Below, in pieces: positions 15,409 to 23,029 of a DNA stretch of 23,579 nucleotides. The notes under the pieces are model-generated. The model was not told where the DNA came from. It ran no database searches and saw nothing but the letters and a program-made list of their open reading frames with translations. The stretch comes from Alistipes sp. CAG:268. GTDB lineage: Bacteria > Bacteroidota > Bacteroidia > Bacteroidales > Rikenellaceae. Position 1 is the stretch's first letter, and every line of letters begins with the position of its first letter. The stretch covers positions 1 through 23,579 of the forward strand of contig FR891984.1 of assembly GCA_000434235.1 (NCBI GenBank). Direction: 5' to 3'. Position numbers and translations under genes: made by a program.

Positions 15409-15432
15409 GCAGGCTCCGGAGGCGGAGCCTGC
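15409..15432. repeat. 10-bp inverted repeat between fabG and the PorV-like gene
   Basis: A perfect stem GCAGGCTCCG / CGGAGCCTGC with a 4-base loop. It lies upstream of the PorV-like promoter and downstream of the fabG terminator. No T-run follows on either strand, so it is probably a structural or secondary hairpin rather than a terminator in its own right. Confidence 0.55.
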
Positions 15433-15446
15433 ACCCGATCCGACAC

Positions 15447-15485
15447 AAAGAGGAGCCGCCCGGACCATCCGGACAGCTCCTCTTT
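15447..15485 (-). terminator. Intrinsic terminator of fabG
   Basis: A 10-bp stem (AAAGAGGAGC at 15447-15456 with GCTCCTCTTT at 15476-15485), with a smaller CCGGA/TCCGG hairpin inside the loop. On the minus strand it lies about 95 bases after the fabG stop and ends CTCTTTGTG. Confidence 0.75.
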
Positions 15486-15580
15486 CTCTTTCGGGCGGCA
15501 CCCGAACCGCTTCGGGCGACACCCCGTCTGCGGCCTGGCGCCTGCGGCACGCCGGGCTTCCCCGGCCTTCGCCGCGCCGC

Positions 15581-16327
15581 TTAGCAGTTCATGGCGCCGC
15601 AGCAGTGGATCACCTGTCCGCTGACATACGACGAGAGGTCCGATGCGAGGAACAGCGCCACCTTGGCCACATCCTCGGGCGTACCGCCGCGACGCAGCGG
15701 AATCTGCTTGCACCACGCCTCGCGCACCTCGTCCGAGAGCTGGTTGGTCATGTCGGTGATGATGAATCCCGGGGCAATGCAGTTGGCGCGGATGCCGCGG
15801 GGACCCATCTCCTTGGCGATCGACTTCGCCAGACCGATCATACCGGCCTTCGAAGCCGAGTAGTTGCACTGTCCGGCGTTGCCGCTGACGCCCACGACCG
15901 ACGACATGTTGATGATCGAGCCACTCTTCTGGCGTGCCATGACGGGTACGACAGCATGGATGAAGTTGAACGCCGACTTGAGATTCACCGTCAGCACGGC
16001 GTCCCACTGGGCCTCGGACATGCGCATCATCAGACCGTCCTTCGTGATTCCGGCGTTGTTCACCAGGATGTCAATGCGGCCGAACTCCTTGACGATCTCC
16101 TCGACGACCTTGTGGGTCTGTTCGAAATCGGCGGCATTCGAAGCGTAACCCTTGGCCTTGACGCCGAGTGCGGCAATCTCGGCCTCGGTGGCCTTTCCGT
16201 TCTCATCGATGGCCAGATCGGTGAAGGCGACGTTGGCACCCTCCTTGGCGAACTGCAGCGCGATGGCCTTGCCGATACCGCGGGCGGCACCCGTTACGAC
16301 GGCAACTTTTCCTTCGAGTAATTTCAT
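15581..16327 (-). CDS. fabG: 3-oxoacyl-[acyl-carrier-protein] reductase
   Basis: A 248-residue short-chain dehydrogenase/reductase that reduces 3-oxoacyl-ACP with NADPH in fatty acid elongation. The cofactor motif TGAARGIG spans residues 12-19, NNAG 90-93, and the catalytic set is Ser143 (in MSSVVGVSG), Tyr156 and Lys160 (NYSASK). Length and the segment GNAGQCNYSASKAGMIGLAKS are typical of FabG. The start at 16327 gives the normal SDR N-terminus; a 36-codon upstream extension crosses the promoter and is rejected. The C-terminus ends QVIHCCGAMNC, where most relatives have a (D/N)GG motif. The gene is single, divergent from glyA, and has its own promoter and terminator. Confidence 0.94.
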   Translation of the reverse strand: MKLLEGKVAVVTGAARGIGKAIALQFAKEGANVAFTDLAIDENGKATEAEIAALGVKAKGYASNAADFEQTHKVVEEIVKEFGRIDILVNNAGITKDGLMMRMSEAQWDAVLTVNLKSAFNFIHAVVPVMARQKSGSIINMSSVVGVSGNAGQCNYSASKAGMIGLAKSIAKEMGPRGIRANCIAPGFIITDMTNQLSDEVREAWCKQIPLRRGGTPEDVAKVALFLASDLSSYVSGQVIHCCGAMNC

Positions 16328-16383
16328 AGTCGTGAATGTATTAGATGTTACGATAAGTTCCTCATCCGGATAAAAAATCCGAA

Positions 16384-16391
16384 CAAAGGTA
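16384..16391 (-). promoter_or_regulatory. -7 box (TACCTTTG) of fabG
   Basis: TACCTTTG on the minus strand, preceded by TTTTTCG, 56 bases ahead of the fabG ATG. It fits TAnnTTTG. No TTG at 19-21 bases upstream was seen. Confidence 0.55.
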
Positions 16392-16529
16392 CGAAAAATT
16401 TCCGAACCGCTCGCCGACTCTCCCTTTTTTTGCATCCGCCGCCGCAGTTGCGGCCCCCAATCCGGTTCCGGCAGGGCAGCCCGATATTTTTTATTTCCGC
16501 TTCGGGTGCGGTTTTTCGGTAAATATTCC

Positions 16530-16537
16530 TATCTTTA
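16530..16537 (+). promoter_or_regulatory. -7 box (TATCTTTA) of glyA
   Basis: TATCTTTA, one base from the TAnnTTTG consensus, 36 bases ahead of the glyA ATG at 16574. No TTG at the -33 position was seen, although the upstream sequence is T-rich. Confidence 0.5.
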
Positions 16538-16573
16538 CACTCTGTAAGCGAAAATTCACAAAATACCTGCAAT

Positions 16574-17854
16574 ATGAAAAGAGACACCCGGATTTTCGAT
16601 CTGATCGCCGCCGAGCGCAGCCGTCAGACGCATGGCATCGAACTCATCGCATCGGAGAACTTCGTCAGCGACCAGGTCATGGAGGCCATGGGCTCGGTCC
16701 TCACGAACAAGTATGCCGAGGGCTATCCCGCCGCCCGCTACTACGGCGGCTGCGAGGTGGTGGACCAGGTCGAGTCGCTGGCCATCGAGCGCGTCTGCCA
16801 GCTCTACGGCGCGGAATACGCCAACGTACAGCCCCACTCGGGCGCCCAGGCCAACATGGCGGTCTTCTTCGCCTGCCTGCAGCCGGGCGACACCTTCATG
16901 GGCCTCGACCTGGCACACGGCGGCCACCTCTCGCACGGTTCGCCGGTAAACATGTCGGGCAAATACTTCAAGGCCGTGGGCTACAAGCTCGACGAGGCCA
17001 CCGGCACGATCGACTATGACGCCATGGAGCGCCTGGCCGAGGAGTGCCGCCCGAAACTGATCGTCGGCGGCGCTTCGGCCTACTCGCGCGAGTGGGACTA
17101 CAAGCGCATGCGCGCGATCGCCGACAAGGTGGGGGCGCTGCTGCTGGTCGATATGGCCCACACGGCCGGCCTGATCGCCGCGGGCCTGCTGGAGAACCCC
17201 GTCAAGTATGCCCACATCGTCACCTCGACCACGCACAAGACCCTGCGCGGCCCGCGCGGCGGCATCATCCTCATGGGCAAGGACTTCGAGAACCCGTGGG
17301 GCCTCACCACGCCCAAGGGCGCCGTCAAGATGATGTCGCAGATCCTCAATTCGGCCGTCTTCCCGGGCATTCAGGGCGGCCCCCTCGAGCACGTCATCGC
17401 CGCCAAGGCCGTGGCCTTCGGCGAGGCGCTCGAACCCAGCTACCGGGAGTATCAGACGCAGGTGCAGAAGAACGCCCGCGCCATGGCCGAGGCCTTCACC
17501 CGCCGCGGCTACAAGATCGTCTCGGGCGGCACGGACAACCACCTGATGCTGGTCGATCTGCGCACGAAGTTCCCCGAACTGACAGGCAAACAGGCAGAGA
17601 AGAGCCTGGTCCGCGCCGACATCACCACCAACAAGAACATGGTGCCGTTCGACAGCCGCTCGCCGTTCCAGACGTCGGGCCTGCGCTTCGGAACGCCGGC
17701 CATCACCACCCGCGGCCTGAAGGAGGACAAGATGGATTACATCGTCGGGCTGATCGACCGCGTGCTGTGCGATCCCGAGAACGAGGAGAACATCGCCGCC
17801 GTACGCCGCGACGTAAACGCCCTGATGGCTGACTACCCGCTCTTCGCGTGGTAA
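16574..17854 (+). CDS. glyA: Serine hydroxymethyltransferase
   Basis: A 426-residue pyridoxal-phosphate enzyme that interconverts serine plus tetrahydrofolate with glycine plus methylene-tetrahydrofolate, the main source of one-carbon units. The PLP Schiff-base lysine is Lys222 in [22 protein letters not shown] (193-200) holds the Asp that contacts the PLP ring nitrogen; and [10 protein letters not shown] (23-32), [13 protein letters not shown] and [10 protein letters not shown] are all present. The sequence is full length and intact. It is followed after 20 bases by a DUF2461 gene that probably shares its transcript, which ends at the 18653 hairpin. Confidence 0.97.
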   Translation: MKRDTRIFDLIAAERSRQTHGIELIASENFVSDQVMEAMGSVLTNKYAEGYPAARYYGGCEVVDQVESLAIERVCQLYGAEYANVQPHSGAQANMAVFFACLQPGDTFMGLDLAHGGHLSHGSPVNMSGKYFKAVGYKLDEATGTIDYDAMERLAEECRPKLIVGGASAYSREWDYKRMRAIADKVGALLLVDMAHTAGLIAAGLLENPVKYAHIVTSTTHKTLRGPRGGIILMGKDFENPWGLTTPKGAVKMMSQILNSAVFPGIQGGPLEHVIAAKAVAFGEALEPSYREYQTQVQKNARAMAEAFTRRGYKIVSGGTDNHLMLVDLRTKFPELTGKQAEKSLVRADITTNKNMVPFDSRSPFQTSGLRFGTPAITTRGLKEDKMDYIVGLIDRVLCDPENEENIAAVRRDVNALMADYPLFAW

Positions 17855-17874
17855 GGGCCTGAAACCCGAACGAC

Positions 17875-18558
17875 ATGGAGGAGATTCTCGGATTCCTGCG
17901 CCGGCTACACGACCACAACGACCGCGAATGGTTCGACGCCCACCGCGACGAATGGACCCGCGCGAAGCGTCGTTTCGCCGCCTTCACCGAACGGCTGATC
18001 GCCGGCATTGCGGCCTTCGACCCTTCGGTCCGGGGGCTGCGCCCGCAGGACTGCACCTACCGGATCGCCCGCGACACACGCTTCTCGGCCGACAAGACCC
18101 CCTACAAGACCCACGTGGGGGCCTTTGTCGCGCCGCGCGGCAAGAAGTCGGGATTCGCCGGCTACTACCTCCACCTCGAACCCTCATGCGACGGCATGCT
18201 GGGCGGCAGCCTGCTGGCCGCCGGACTCTATTGCCCCGAGCCGCACGTCCTGCGCTCGGTCCGCGAGGAGATCCTCGACCACGGCGACGAACTGACCCGC
18301 GCCATCGGCAGGGCGGACGGATTCCGTCTCGACACCTCGGAGAGCCTCAAGCGGATCCCCTCCGGATTTGCCGCCGGCAGCGAGTATGCCGAACTGTTGA
18401 AGCTGAAGAGCTTCGGGATCGAGAAGCCGATTCCCGGAGAGGTGCTTCCGGATACCGATGCGTTGCTCGAATACGCCGTCGGGGAGTTCCGGCGCACGCA
18501 GCCCTTCGTTGCGCAGCTCAACCGCGCAGTCGCCTACGCCTACGAGGAGATGCGCTGA
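17875..18558 (+). CDS. DUF2461 (TIGR02453-type) family protein
   Basis: A 227-residue soluble protein without signal or membrane segments. It begins MEEILGFLRRLHDHNDREWFDAHR, then has YRIARDTRFSADKTPYKTHVGAF (59-81) and GYYLHLEPSCDGMLGGSLL, which are the conserved segments of the DUF2461/TIGR02453 family. The function of this family is not known. It starts 20 bases after glyA and shares the downstream terminator, so the two are likely cotranscribed. This neighbourhood alone does not assign a role. Confidence 0.88.
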   Translation: MEEILGFLRRLHDHNDREWFDAHRDEWTRAKRRFAAFTERLIAGIAAFDPSVRGLRPQDCTYRIARDTRFSADKTPYKTHVGAFVAPRGKKSGFAGYYLHLEPSCDGMLGGSLLAAGLYCPEPHVLRSVREEILDHGDELTRAIGRADGFRLDTSESLKRIPSGFAAGSEYAELLKLKSFGIEKPIPGEVLPDTDALLEYAVGEFRRTQPFVAQLNRAVAYAYEEMR

Positions 18559-18652
18559 ATCCGCCGCGGTGCGACGCCCCGGGTACGGGAGAGAAGATCC
18601 GCTCCTCCGGCAGAGCTCCGGACAGACACACAGAGGCCCGGCTCCGCACACA

Positions 18653-18687
18653 AAAAATCCGCAACCCCACACGGGTTGCGGATTTTT
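18653..18687. terminator. Bidirectional intrinsic terminator
   Basis: A perfect 15-bp stem (AAAAATCCGCAACCC at 18653-18667 with GGGTTGCGGATTTTT at 18673-18687) around a 5-base loop. The A and T tracts on either side give a U-run in both directions. It separates the glyA-DUF2461 unit (plus) from the converging inositol-monophosphatase-family gene (minus). Confidence 0.92.
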
Positions 18688-18802
18688 CATGCTCCGCAGC
18701 TACCCGGACATCTTCTCCCACAGCGGAGATTCGGGGTCGCCGCAGTCCGGGGTCTTCCTCTCCCTTCGGGTCTCCGGCATCGCTCCGGACTCGTCGGGGG
18801 TG

Positions 18803-19600
18803 TTATCGCACATACTCCCGGATGGCGGCCACGATCGCCGCATTCCCGGCCACGATCGAGACCCCGCGATCCTGCCGCAGCGCCTGCACGACGCCTCCGG
18901 CCTCCTGCACAATCAACTCGCCGGCACAGACGTCCCACTCGTGCAGCGCGAGCTCCCAGTAGCCGTCCATCGTCCCGGCAGCTACGCTGCACAGGTCGTA
19001 GGCCGCAGCCCCGAAGCGGCGCAGTCCCCGCACGTGAGGGAGGATCCGCACGACGTTGTCGGTATTGTTGTCCGGGTCGCGGTCCTTGTCGTAGGGAAAT
19101 CCCGTCGCAACCACCGCCTCACCCAGACGCTCCTTGCCGCCGACCCGGATCGGCTGCGGCATGCCGCCGCGGCAGGAGCGGAACGCCCCGCCGCCGCGCA
19201 CGGCCGTGAAGAGCTCGTCGAGCCAGGGTGCATAGACCACCCCGACGACCGGCTCGCCCCGAAAACGAAGCCCGATCGAAACGGCAAAAACCGGCAGTCC
19301 CTGGCTGTAGTTGGTCGTCCCGTCGAGCGGATCGACCACCCAGAGCCAGTCGCTCGTGGCATCGCCCCGACGGCCGCCCTCCTCGCCAAGCAGGGCATGC
19401 GAAGGGTAGCGCTCGGCCACCATGCGCGCAATGCAGGCCTCGCTCTCGCGGTCGGCGCGCGTCACGACATCGAACTCATTGGACTTGGTCCCGATCTCGA
19501 GGTCGCTGCGGCGAAACCACTCGAGGTGGATCGCCCCGACCCGGCGGGCCATCTGCACGGCAAACTCCAGCAGTTCGCGTTTCTGCTCCTCTGCAACCAT
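18803..19600 (-). CDS. Inositol monophosphatase family protein
   Basis: A 265-residue Mg-dependent phosphatase. The metal-binding motifs are intact: GEEGG (Glu73, Glu74), WVVDPLDGTTNY (Asp90, Asp93, Thr95) and EWDVCAGELIVQEAGG (Asp223). The family includes inositol-1-phosphatase (SuhB), histidinol phosphatase, and 3'-phosphoadenosine 5'-phosphate phosphatase (CysQ); the sequence alone does not tell which. The GTTNYSQGLPVFAVSIGL segment is closer to SuhB-type enzymes. The ATG at 19600 is 13 bases after the M20 peptidase stop, so it is the last gene of that operon. The frame is open for 100 codons upstream, within the peptidase gene, and that part is rejected. Confidence 0.9.
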   Translation of the reverse strand: MVAEEQKRELLEFAVQMARRVGAIHLEWFRRSDLEIGTKSNEFDVVTRADRESEACIARMVAERYPSHALLGEEGGRRGDATSDWLWVVDPLDGTTNYSQGLPVFAVSIGLRFRGEPVVGVVYAPWLDELFTAVRGGGAFRSCRGGMPQPIRVGGKERLGEAVVATGFPYDKDRDPDNNTDNVVRILPHVRGLRRFGAAAYDLCSVAAGTMDGYWELALHEWDVCAGELIVQEAGGVVQALRQDRGVSIVAGNAAIVAAIREYVR

Positions 19601-19613
19601 CGTCCGGTCGTCC

Positions 19614-20981
19614 CTATTTGCTTTCGGCGAAATACTTGTAGAAATAGGGGATCGTCTCCAACCCGCGGCGGAACTGTTCGAGTCCGTAGCTCTCGTTGGG
19701 CGAGTGGATCGCATCCTCGGCCAGTCCGAAGCCGATGAGCAGCGACTTGATGCCGAGAATCGACTCGAAACCGCTGATGATCGGAATCGACCCTCCGGAG
19801 TAGAAGGGCAGGGGCTTGCAGCCGAAGGTCGTCTCGATGGCCTTCGCCGCAGCCTTGTAGGCCGGCATGTCGGTCGGTGCGACGTAGGGCATGCCGCCAT
19901 GGAGCGATCGGACGGTGACCTTCACGCTCTTCGGGGCGATCTTGCGGAAATGCTTCTCGAAGAGCTTCGAGATCTTGCGGTAGTCCTGGTTGGGCACCAG
20001 CCGCATCGAGATCTTGGCCGAGGCCTTCGACGGAATCACGGTCTTGGTTCCCTCGCCCGTATAGCCGCCCCAGATGCCGTTCACGTCGAGCGACGGTCGC
20101 ACACCCGTGCGTTCGAGCGTCGGGTAGCCGGCTTCACCCTCCACGTCGCCGATGTCGAGCGATTTCTTGTAGGCCGACAGGTTGAACGGCGCCTTGTTGA
20201 AGGCCCGACGCTCGGCGGGGGTCAGCTCCCGCACGTCGTCGTAGAATCCGGGGATCGTGACATGTCCGTTCCCGTCAATGAGCCCGGCCACCAGCCGGGC
20301 CAGCACGTTGGCCGGGTTGGCCACCGCACCGCCGAAGAGGCCCGAGTGCAGGTCCTTGTTCGGGCCCTCCACTTCAACCTCCATGTAAGCCAAACCGCGC
20401 AAACCACATGTAATAGAGGGTGTTTGCAGCGACAGCATCGAGGTATCCGACACCAGAATGATGTCGGCCTTGAGCATCTTCCTGTGCTCACGGCAGAAGT
20501 CGTAAAGGCTTGCCGAACCGATCTCCTCCTCGCCCTCGAGCATGAACTTCACGTTGCAGGGCAGCGAGTCGGTGGCACACATCGCCTCGAATGCCTTGGC
20601 GTGCATCCACAGCTGCCCCTTGTCGTCATCGGCGCCGCGGGCCCAGATGCGGCCATCGCGGACGACCGGCTCGAAGGGGTCCGTACGCCACTCGTCGCGC
20701 GGATCCACCGGCATCACGTCGTAGTGGCCGTAGACCAGCACCGTGCGTGCCTTCGGATCGACGGTCTTCTCGGCATAGACCACCGGATTCCCGGCCGTGG
20801 GGTAGACCTCCGCACGGTCGGCCCCGGCCTTGGCCAGGGCGGCAGCCAGCCATTCGGCGCAGCGCTGCATGTCGGGTTTGTGGGTCGATTCGGCGCTGAT
20901 CGACGGAATGCGGATCAGGTCGAACAGCTCCTCGAGGAAACGCGCCTCGTTCGCTTCGATGTATTTTTTTACGTTCTCCAT
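19614..20981 (-). CDS. M20-family dipeptidase (metallopeptidase)
   Basis: A 455-residue di-zinc peptidase. Metal ligands and catalytic residues follow the M20 pattern: YGHYDVMP (His86, Asp88), RGADDDKGQ (115-123, bridging Asp), EGEEEIGS (149-156, catalytic Glu), SDT (Asp179) and a late His426 in AIHSPNE. The lid domain lies between residues about 195 and 350. The length fits CNDP-type or PepV-like cytoplasmic dipeptidases. The ATG at 20981 starts MENVKKYIEANEARF; an upstream in-frame TTG would overlap the previous gene and is less likely. It lies 11 bases after the NlpE-like gene. A short stretch at 20381-20430 uses AT-richer codons than the rest. Confidence 0.93.
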   Translation of the reverse strand: MENVKKYIEANEARFLEELFDLIRIPSISAESTHKPDMQRCAEWLAAALAKAGADRAEVYPTAGNPVVYAEKTVDPKARTVLVYGHYDVMPVDPRDEWRTDPFEPVVRDGRIWARGADDDKGQLWMHAKAFEAMCATDSLPCNVKFMLEGEEEIGSASLYDFCREHRKMLKADIILVSDTSMLSLQTPSITCGLRGLAYMEVEVEGPNKDLHSGLFGGAVANPANVLARLVAGLIDGNGHVTIPGFYDDVRELTPAERRAFNKAPFNLSAYKKSLDIGDVEGEAGYPTLERTGVRPSLDVNGIWGGYTGEGTKTVIPSKASAKISMRLVPNQDYRKISKLFEKHFRKIAPKSVKVTVRSLHGGMPYVAPTDMPAYKAAAKAIETTFGCKPLPFYSGGSIPIISGFESILGIKSLLIGFGLAEDAIHSPNESYGLEQFRRGLETIPYFYKYFAESK

Positions 20982-20992
20982 ATTCACAATGT

Positions 20993-21448
20993 TCAAATCT
21001 CTTTCTGCAACACGTAATGGTCGGCCAGTTCGCCCGTGATCGGCTTCCGGTCGCCGTCGAGCATCCGCAGGCGGTTCTCCTCGACCTTGTAGCAGCCTCC
21101 CTGTCCGCCGTCATCGGGCGTCAGGACAAGCAGGTTGCCCTCCACCTCAAAGGCGCCCTGTTCGTCGAACGCCACATCCCGTTCGAGATACTCCATGTGC
21201 AACGCATAGCGGCCGTCGGCCGAAAGCGTGAGAGTCGTGACGATACCCGGACAGTCGGCTGCCGGCAGCGTCCCCTTGTAGGTGCCGTGGTAGTCGAGCG
21301 CATTCTCGGCATTGTGCATGTCCACCATTTCGGTTCCGGCTTCTGCCGTTTCGGTCGTCCCGGCCGCCTGGCGGCGGGACGCGCCGCCGCACGACGCCAG
21401 CACGAGGGCCGACGCCAGCAGCAGCACATTCATTCCGTTGATTCGCAT
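20993..21448 (-). CDS. NlpE N-terminal-domain lipoprotein
   Basis: A 151-residue lipoprotein with signal ending VLASC (Cys20). The region YHGTYKGTLPAADCPGIVTTLTL and the following SADGRYALHMEYL match the copper-resistance/NlpE N-terminal beta-barrel domain. In E. coli NlpE the corresponding loop holds a CxxC pair; here it is AADC, so the first Cys is missing, though another Cys occurs in GGCYKVEEN. E. coli NlpE senses surface contact and lipoprotein stress through Cpx; a like role cannot be assumed here. Met6 is an alternative start that would keep the lipobox. The gene lies 56 bases after glmM and 11 before the M20 peptidase, probably in one operon. Confidence 0.8.
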   Translation of the reverse strand: MRINGMNVLLLASALVLASCGGASRRQAAGTTETAEAGTEMVDMHNAENALDYHGTYKGTLPAADCPGIVTTLTLSADGRYALHMEYLERDVAFDEQGAFEVEGNLLVLTPDDGGQGGCYKVEENRLRMLDGDRKPITGELADHYVLQKEI

Positions 21449-21472
21449 GGTCTTAACAATGGTCTTAACAAT
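21449..21472. repeat. Tandem 12-base duplication next to the NlpE-like start
   Basis: Two exact copies of GGTCTTAACAAT (plus strand; 21449-21460 and 21461-21472) directly adjoin the ATG of the NlpE-like gene. It is in the non-coding gap between glmM and that gene. A change in copy number would alter the distance between glmM and the lipoprotein start. Confidence 0.75.
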
Positions 21473-21504
21473 AGTTCGACAATGTTTCTTCCGTTACTCT
21501 GCAG

Positions 21505-22890
21505 TTACTCCTTGCAGATCGCCTCGATTTCGGCAATGAACCGCTTGGCCAGCGCATCGGCCTCATCCATCGACTTGGCTTCGGTGTAGACGCGGATGAT
21601 CGGCTCGGTATTCGACTTGCGCAGGTGCACCCAGTTCTCGGGAAAATCGATCTTAACTCCGTCGATATCATTCACATTCTCATTGGAATAGCGCCCCTTC
21701 ACCTCACGCAGCACTTTATCCACGTCGATAGCCGGCGTGAGCTGGATCTTGTTCTTCGAGGCGAAATACGACGGATAGGTCGCGCGCAGTTGGGTCATCG
21801 TCAGGCCGCGCTCGGTGAGCCACGTCAGGAAGAGCGCCGTACCCACAAGCGCGTCGCGCCCGTAGTGCAGCTCGGGATAGATCACGCCGCCGTTGCCTTC
21901 ACCGCCGATCACGGCACCGACCTCCCGCATCTTCGTCGTGACGTTCACCTCGCCGACAGCCGAGGCGTAATACCGGCAGCCGTGCCGCTCGGTCACGTCA
22001 CGCAGCGCCCGGGACGAGGAGAGGTTCGAAACCGTATCGCCCGGCGTCTTCGAGAGGATGTAATCGGCGACGGCCACCAGCGTATACTCCTCGCCGAACA
22101 TCGTGCCGTCCTCCGAAACGAAGGCCAGACGGTCCACGTCGGGATCGACCACGACACCCAGGTCGGCCTTCTCACGCACGACCGCCTCCGAGATTCCGGT
22201 AAGGTTCTCGGGCAGCGGCTCGGGGTTGTGCGCGAAATCGCCCGTCGGCTCGCAGTTGAGTTCCACGACCTCGCAGCCCAGTTCGCGCAGCAGCTTCGGG
22301 ATCACCACGCCGCCCACCGAGTTCACCGCATCGACGACCACCTTGTAGCGGCGTCTGCGCACGGCCTCGACATCGACCAGCGGCAGGGCCAGCACCCGGC
22401 GGATGTGCTCGTCGTTGAACGGCGCACGCGACAGCACGTGGCCGATGGCGTCGATCTCCGGATAGTCGAACTCCTCCTCGGACATAGCCAGCACCTGCTT
22501 GCCCTCGGCATCGGAGAGGAACTCGCCGCGGCTGTTGAGCAGCTTCAGGGCGTTCCACTGCCGGGGGTTGTGCGACGCCGTGATGATGATGCCACCGTCG
22601 GCCCGGTTCACGATGACAGCCATCTCGGTCCCGGGCGTCGTGCAGAGGCCCGCATTGATCACGTCGGCACCGCAGGCGAGCAGCGTGCCCTCGACCAGGT
22701 TGGCGACCATTTCCCCCGAGATGCGGGCGTCGCGCCCGACGACAACGACGGGCTTGCGGCCCTCGGTGCGCGCGGCAATCAGCCGCACGTAGGCCGTGGT
22801 GAACTTCACGACATCGGGCGGCGTCAGGTTCTCGCCCGAAGGGCCTCCGATCGTACCGCGGATGCCCGAAATCGACTTGATGAGTGTCAT
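21505..22890 (-). CDS. glmM: Phosphoglucosamine mutase (GlmM family)
   Basis: A 461-residue phosphohexomutase that converts glucosamine-6-phosphate to glucosamine-1-phosphate for UDP-GlcNAc, peptidoglycan and lipid A. The active-site serine is Ser106 in TASHNPRQWN; the Mg-binding loop is DPDVDR (249-254); the sugar-recognition loop is GEGNGG (330-335); and the phosphate-binding loop is RKSNTEP (424-430). Length and motifs favour GlmM over a general phosphomannomutase, but a dual role is possible. The ATG is supported by an AGGAGG three bases upstream, rare in this window. It is the first gene of a likely four-gene operon with the NlpE-like, M20 and inositol-monophosphatase-family genes. Confidence 0.9.
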   Translation of the reverse strand: MTLIKSISGIRGTIGGPSGENLTPPDVVKFTTAYVRLIAARTEGRKPVVVVGRDARISGEMVANLVEGTLLACGADVINAGLCTTPGTEMAVIVNRADGGIIITASHNPRQWNALKLLNSRGEFLSDAEGKQVLAMSEEEFDYPEIDAIGHVLSRAPFNDEHIRRVLALPLVDVEAVRRRRYKVVVDAVNSVGGVVIPKLLRELGCEVVELNCEPTGDFAHNPEPLPENLTGISEAVVREKADLGVVVDPDVDRLAFVSEDGTMFGEEYTLVAVADYILSKTPGDTVSNLSSSRALRDVTERHGCRYYASAVGEVNVTTKMREVGAVIGGEGNGGVIYPELHYGRDALVGTALFLTWLTERGLTMTQLRATYPSYFASKNKIQLTPAIDVDKVLREVKGRYSNENVNDIDGVKIDFPENWVHLRKSNTEPIIRVYTEAKSMDEADALAKRFIAEIEAICKE

Positions 22891-22893
22891 ATT

Positions 22894-22899
22894 CCTCCT
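22894..22899 (-). promoter_or_regulatory. Shine-Dalgarno (AGGAGG) of glmM
   Basis: A perfect AGGAGG on the minus strand, three bases before the glmM ATG. Most genes here have A-rich leaders instead, so this site stands out and fixes the start. Confidence 0.75.
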
Positions 22900-22967
22900 A
22901 AGGTTTACAGTTTGGTTCGAAGAGAAAAACCCGGATACTTATATTAATGAAAAAATCGCTCCGAAGT

Positions 22968-22998
22968 TTTGTTATTCGAGGTAAATATATTACTTTTA
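22968..22998 (+). promoter_or_regulatory. Promoter of the nucleoside phosphorylase gene
   Basis: TTTG (-33, 22968-22971) lies 19 bases ahead of TACTTTTA (-7, 22991-22998), which differs from TAnnTTTG at its last base. The expected start near 23005 leaves a leader of about 25 A-rich bases before the ATG at 23030. Confidence 0.6.
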
Positions 22999-23029
22999 TG
23001 CCAATTCTGAAAATTTAAACACGAAAATT

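Noticed and set aside
14445..16007. 520-codon minus-strand open frame overlapping the PorV-like and fabG genes
   Set aside because: It runs in a different frame from both real genes, crosses the fabG terminator and has no family resemblance.
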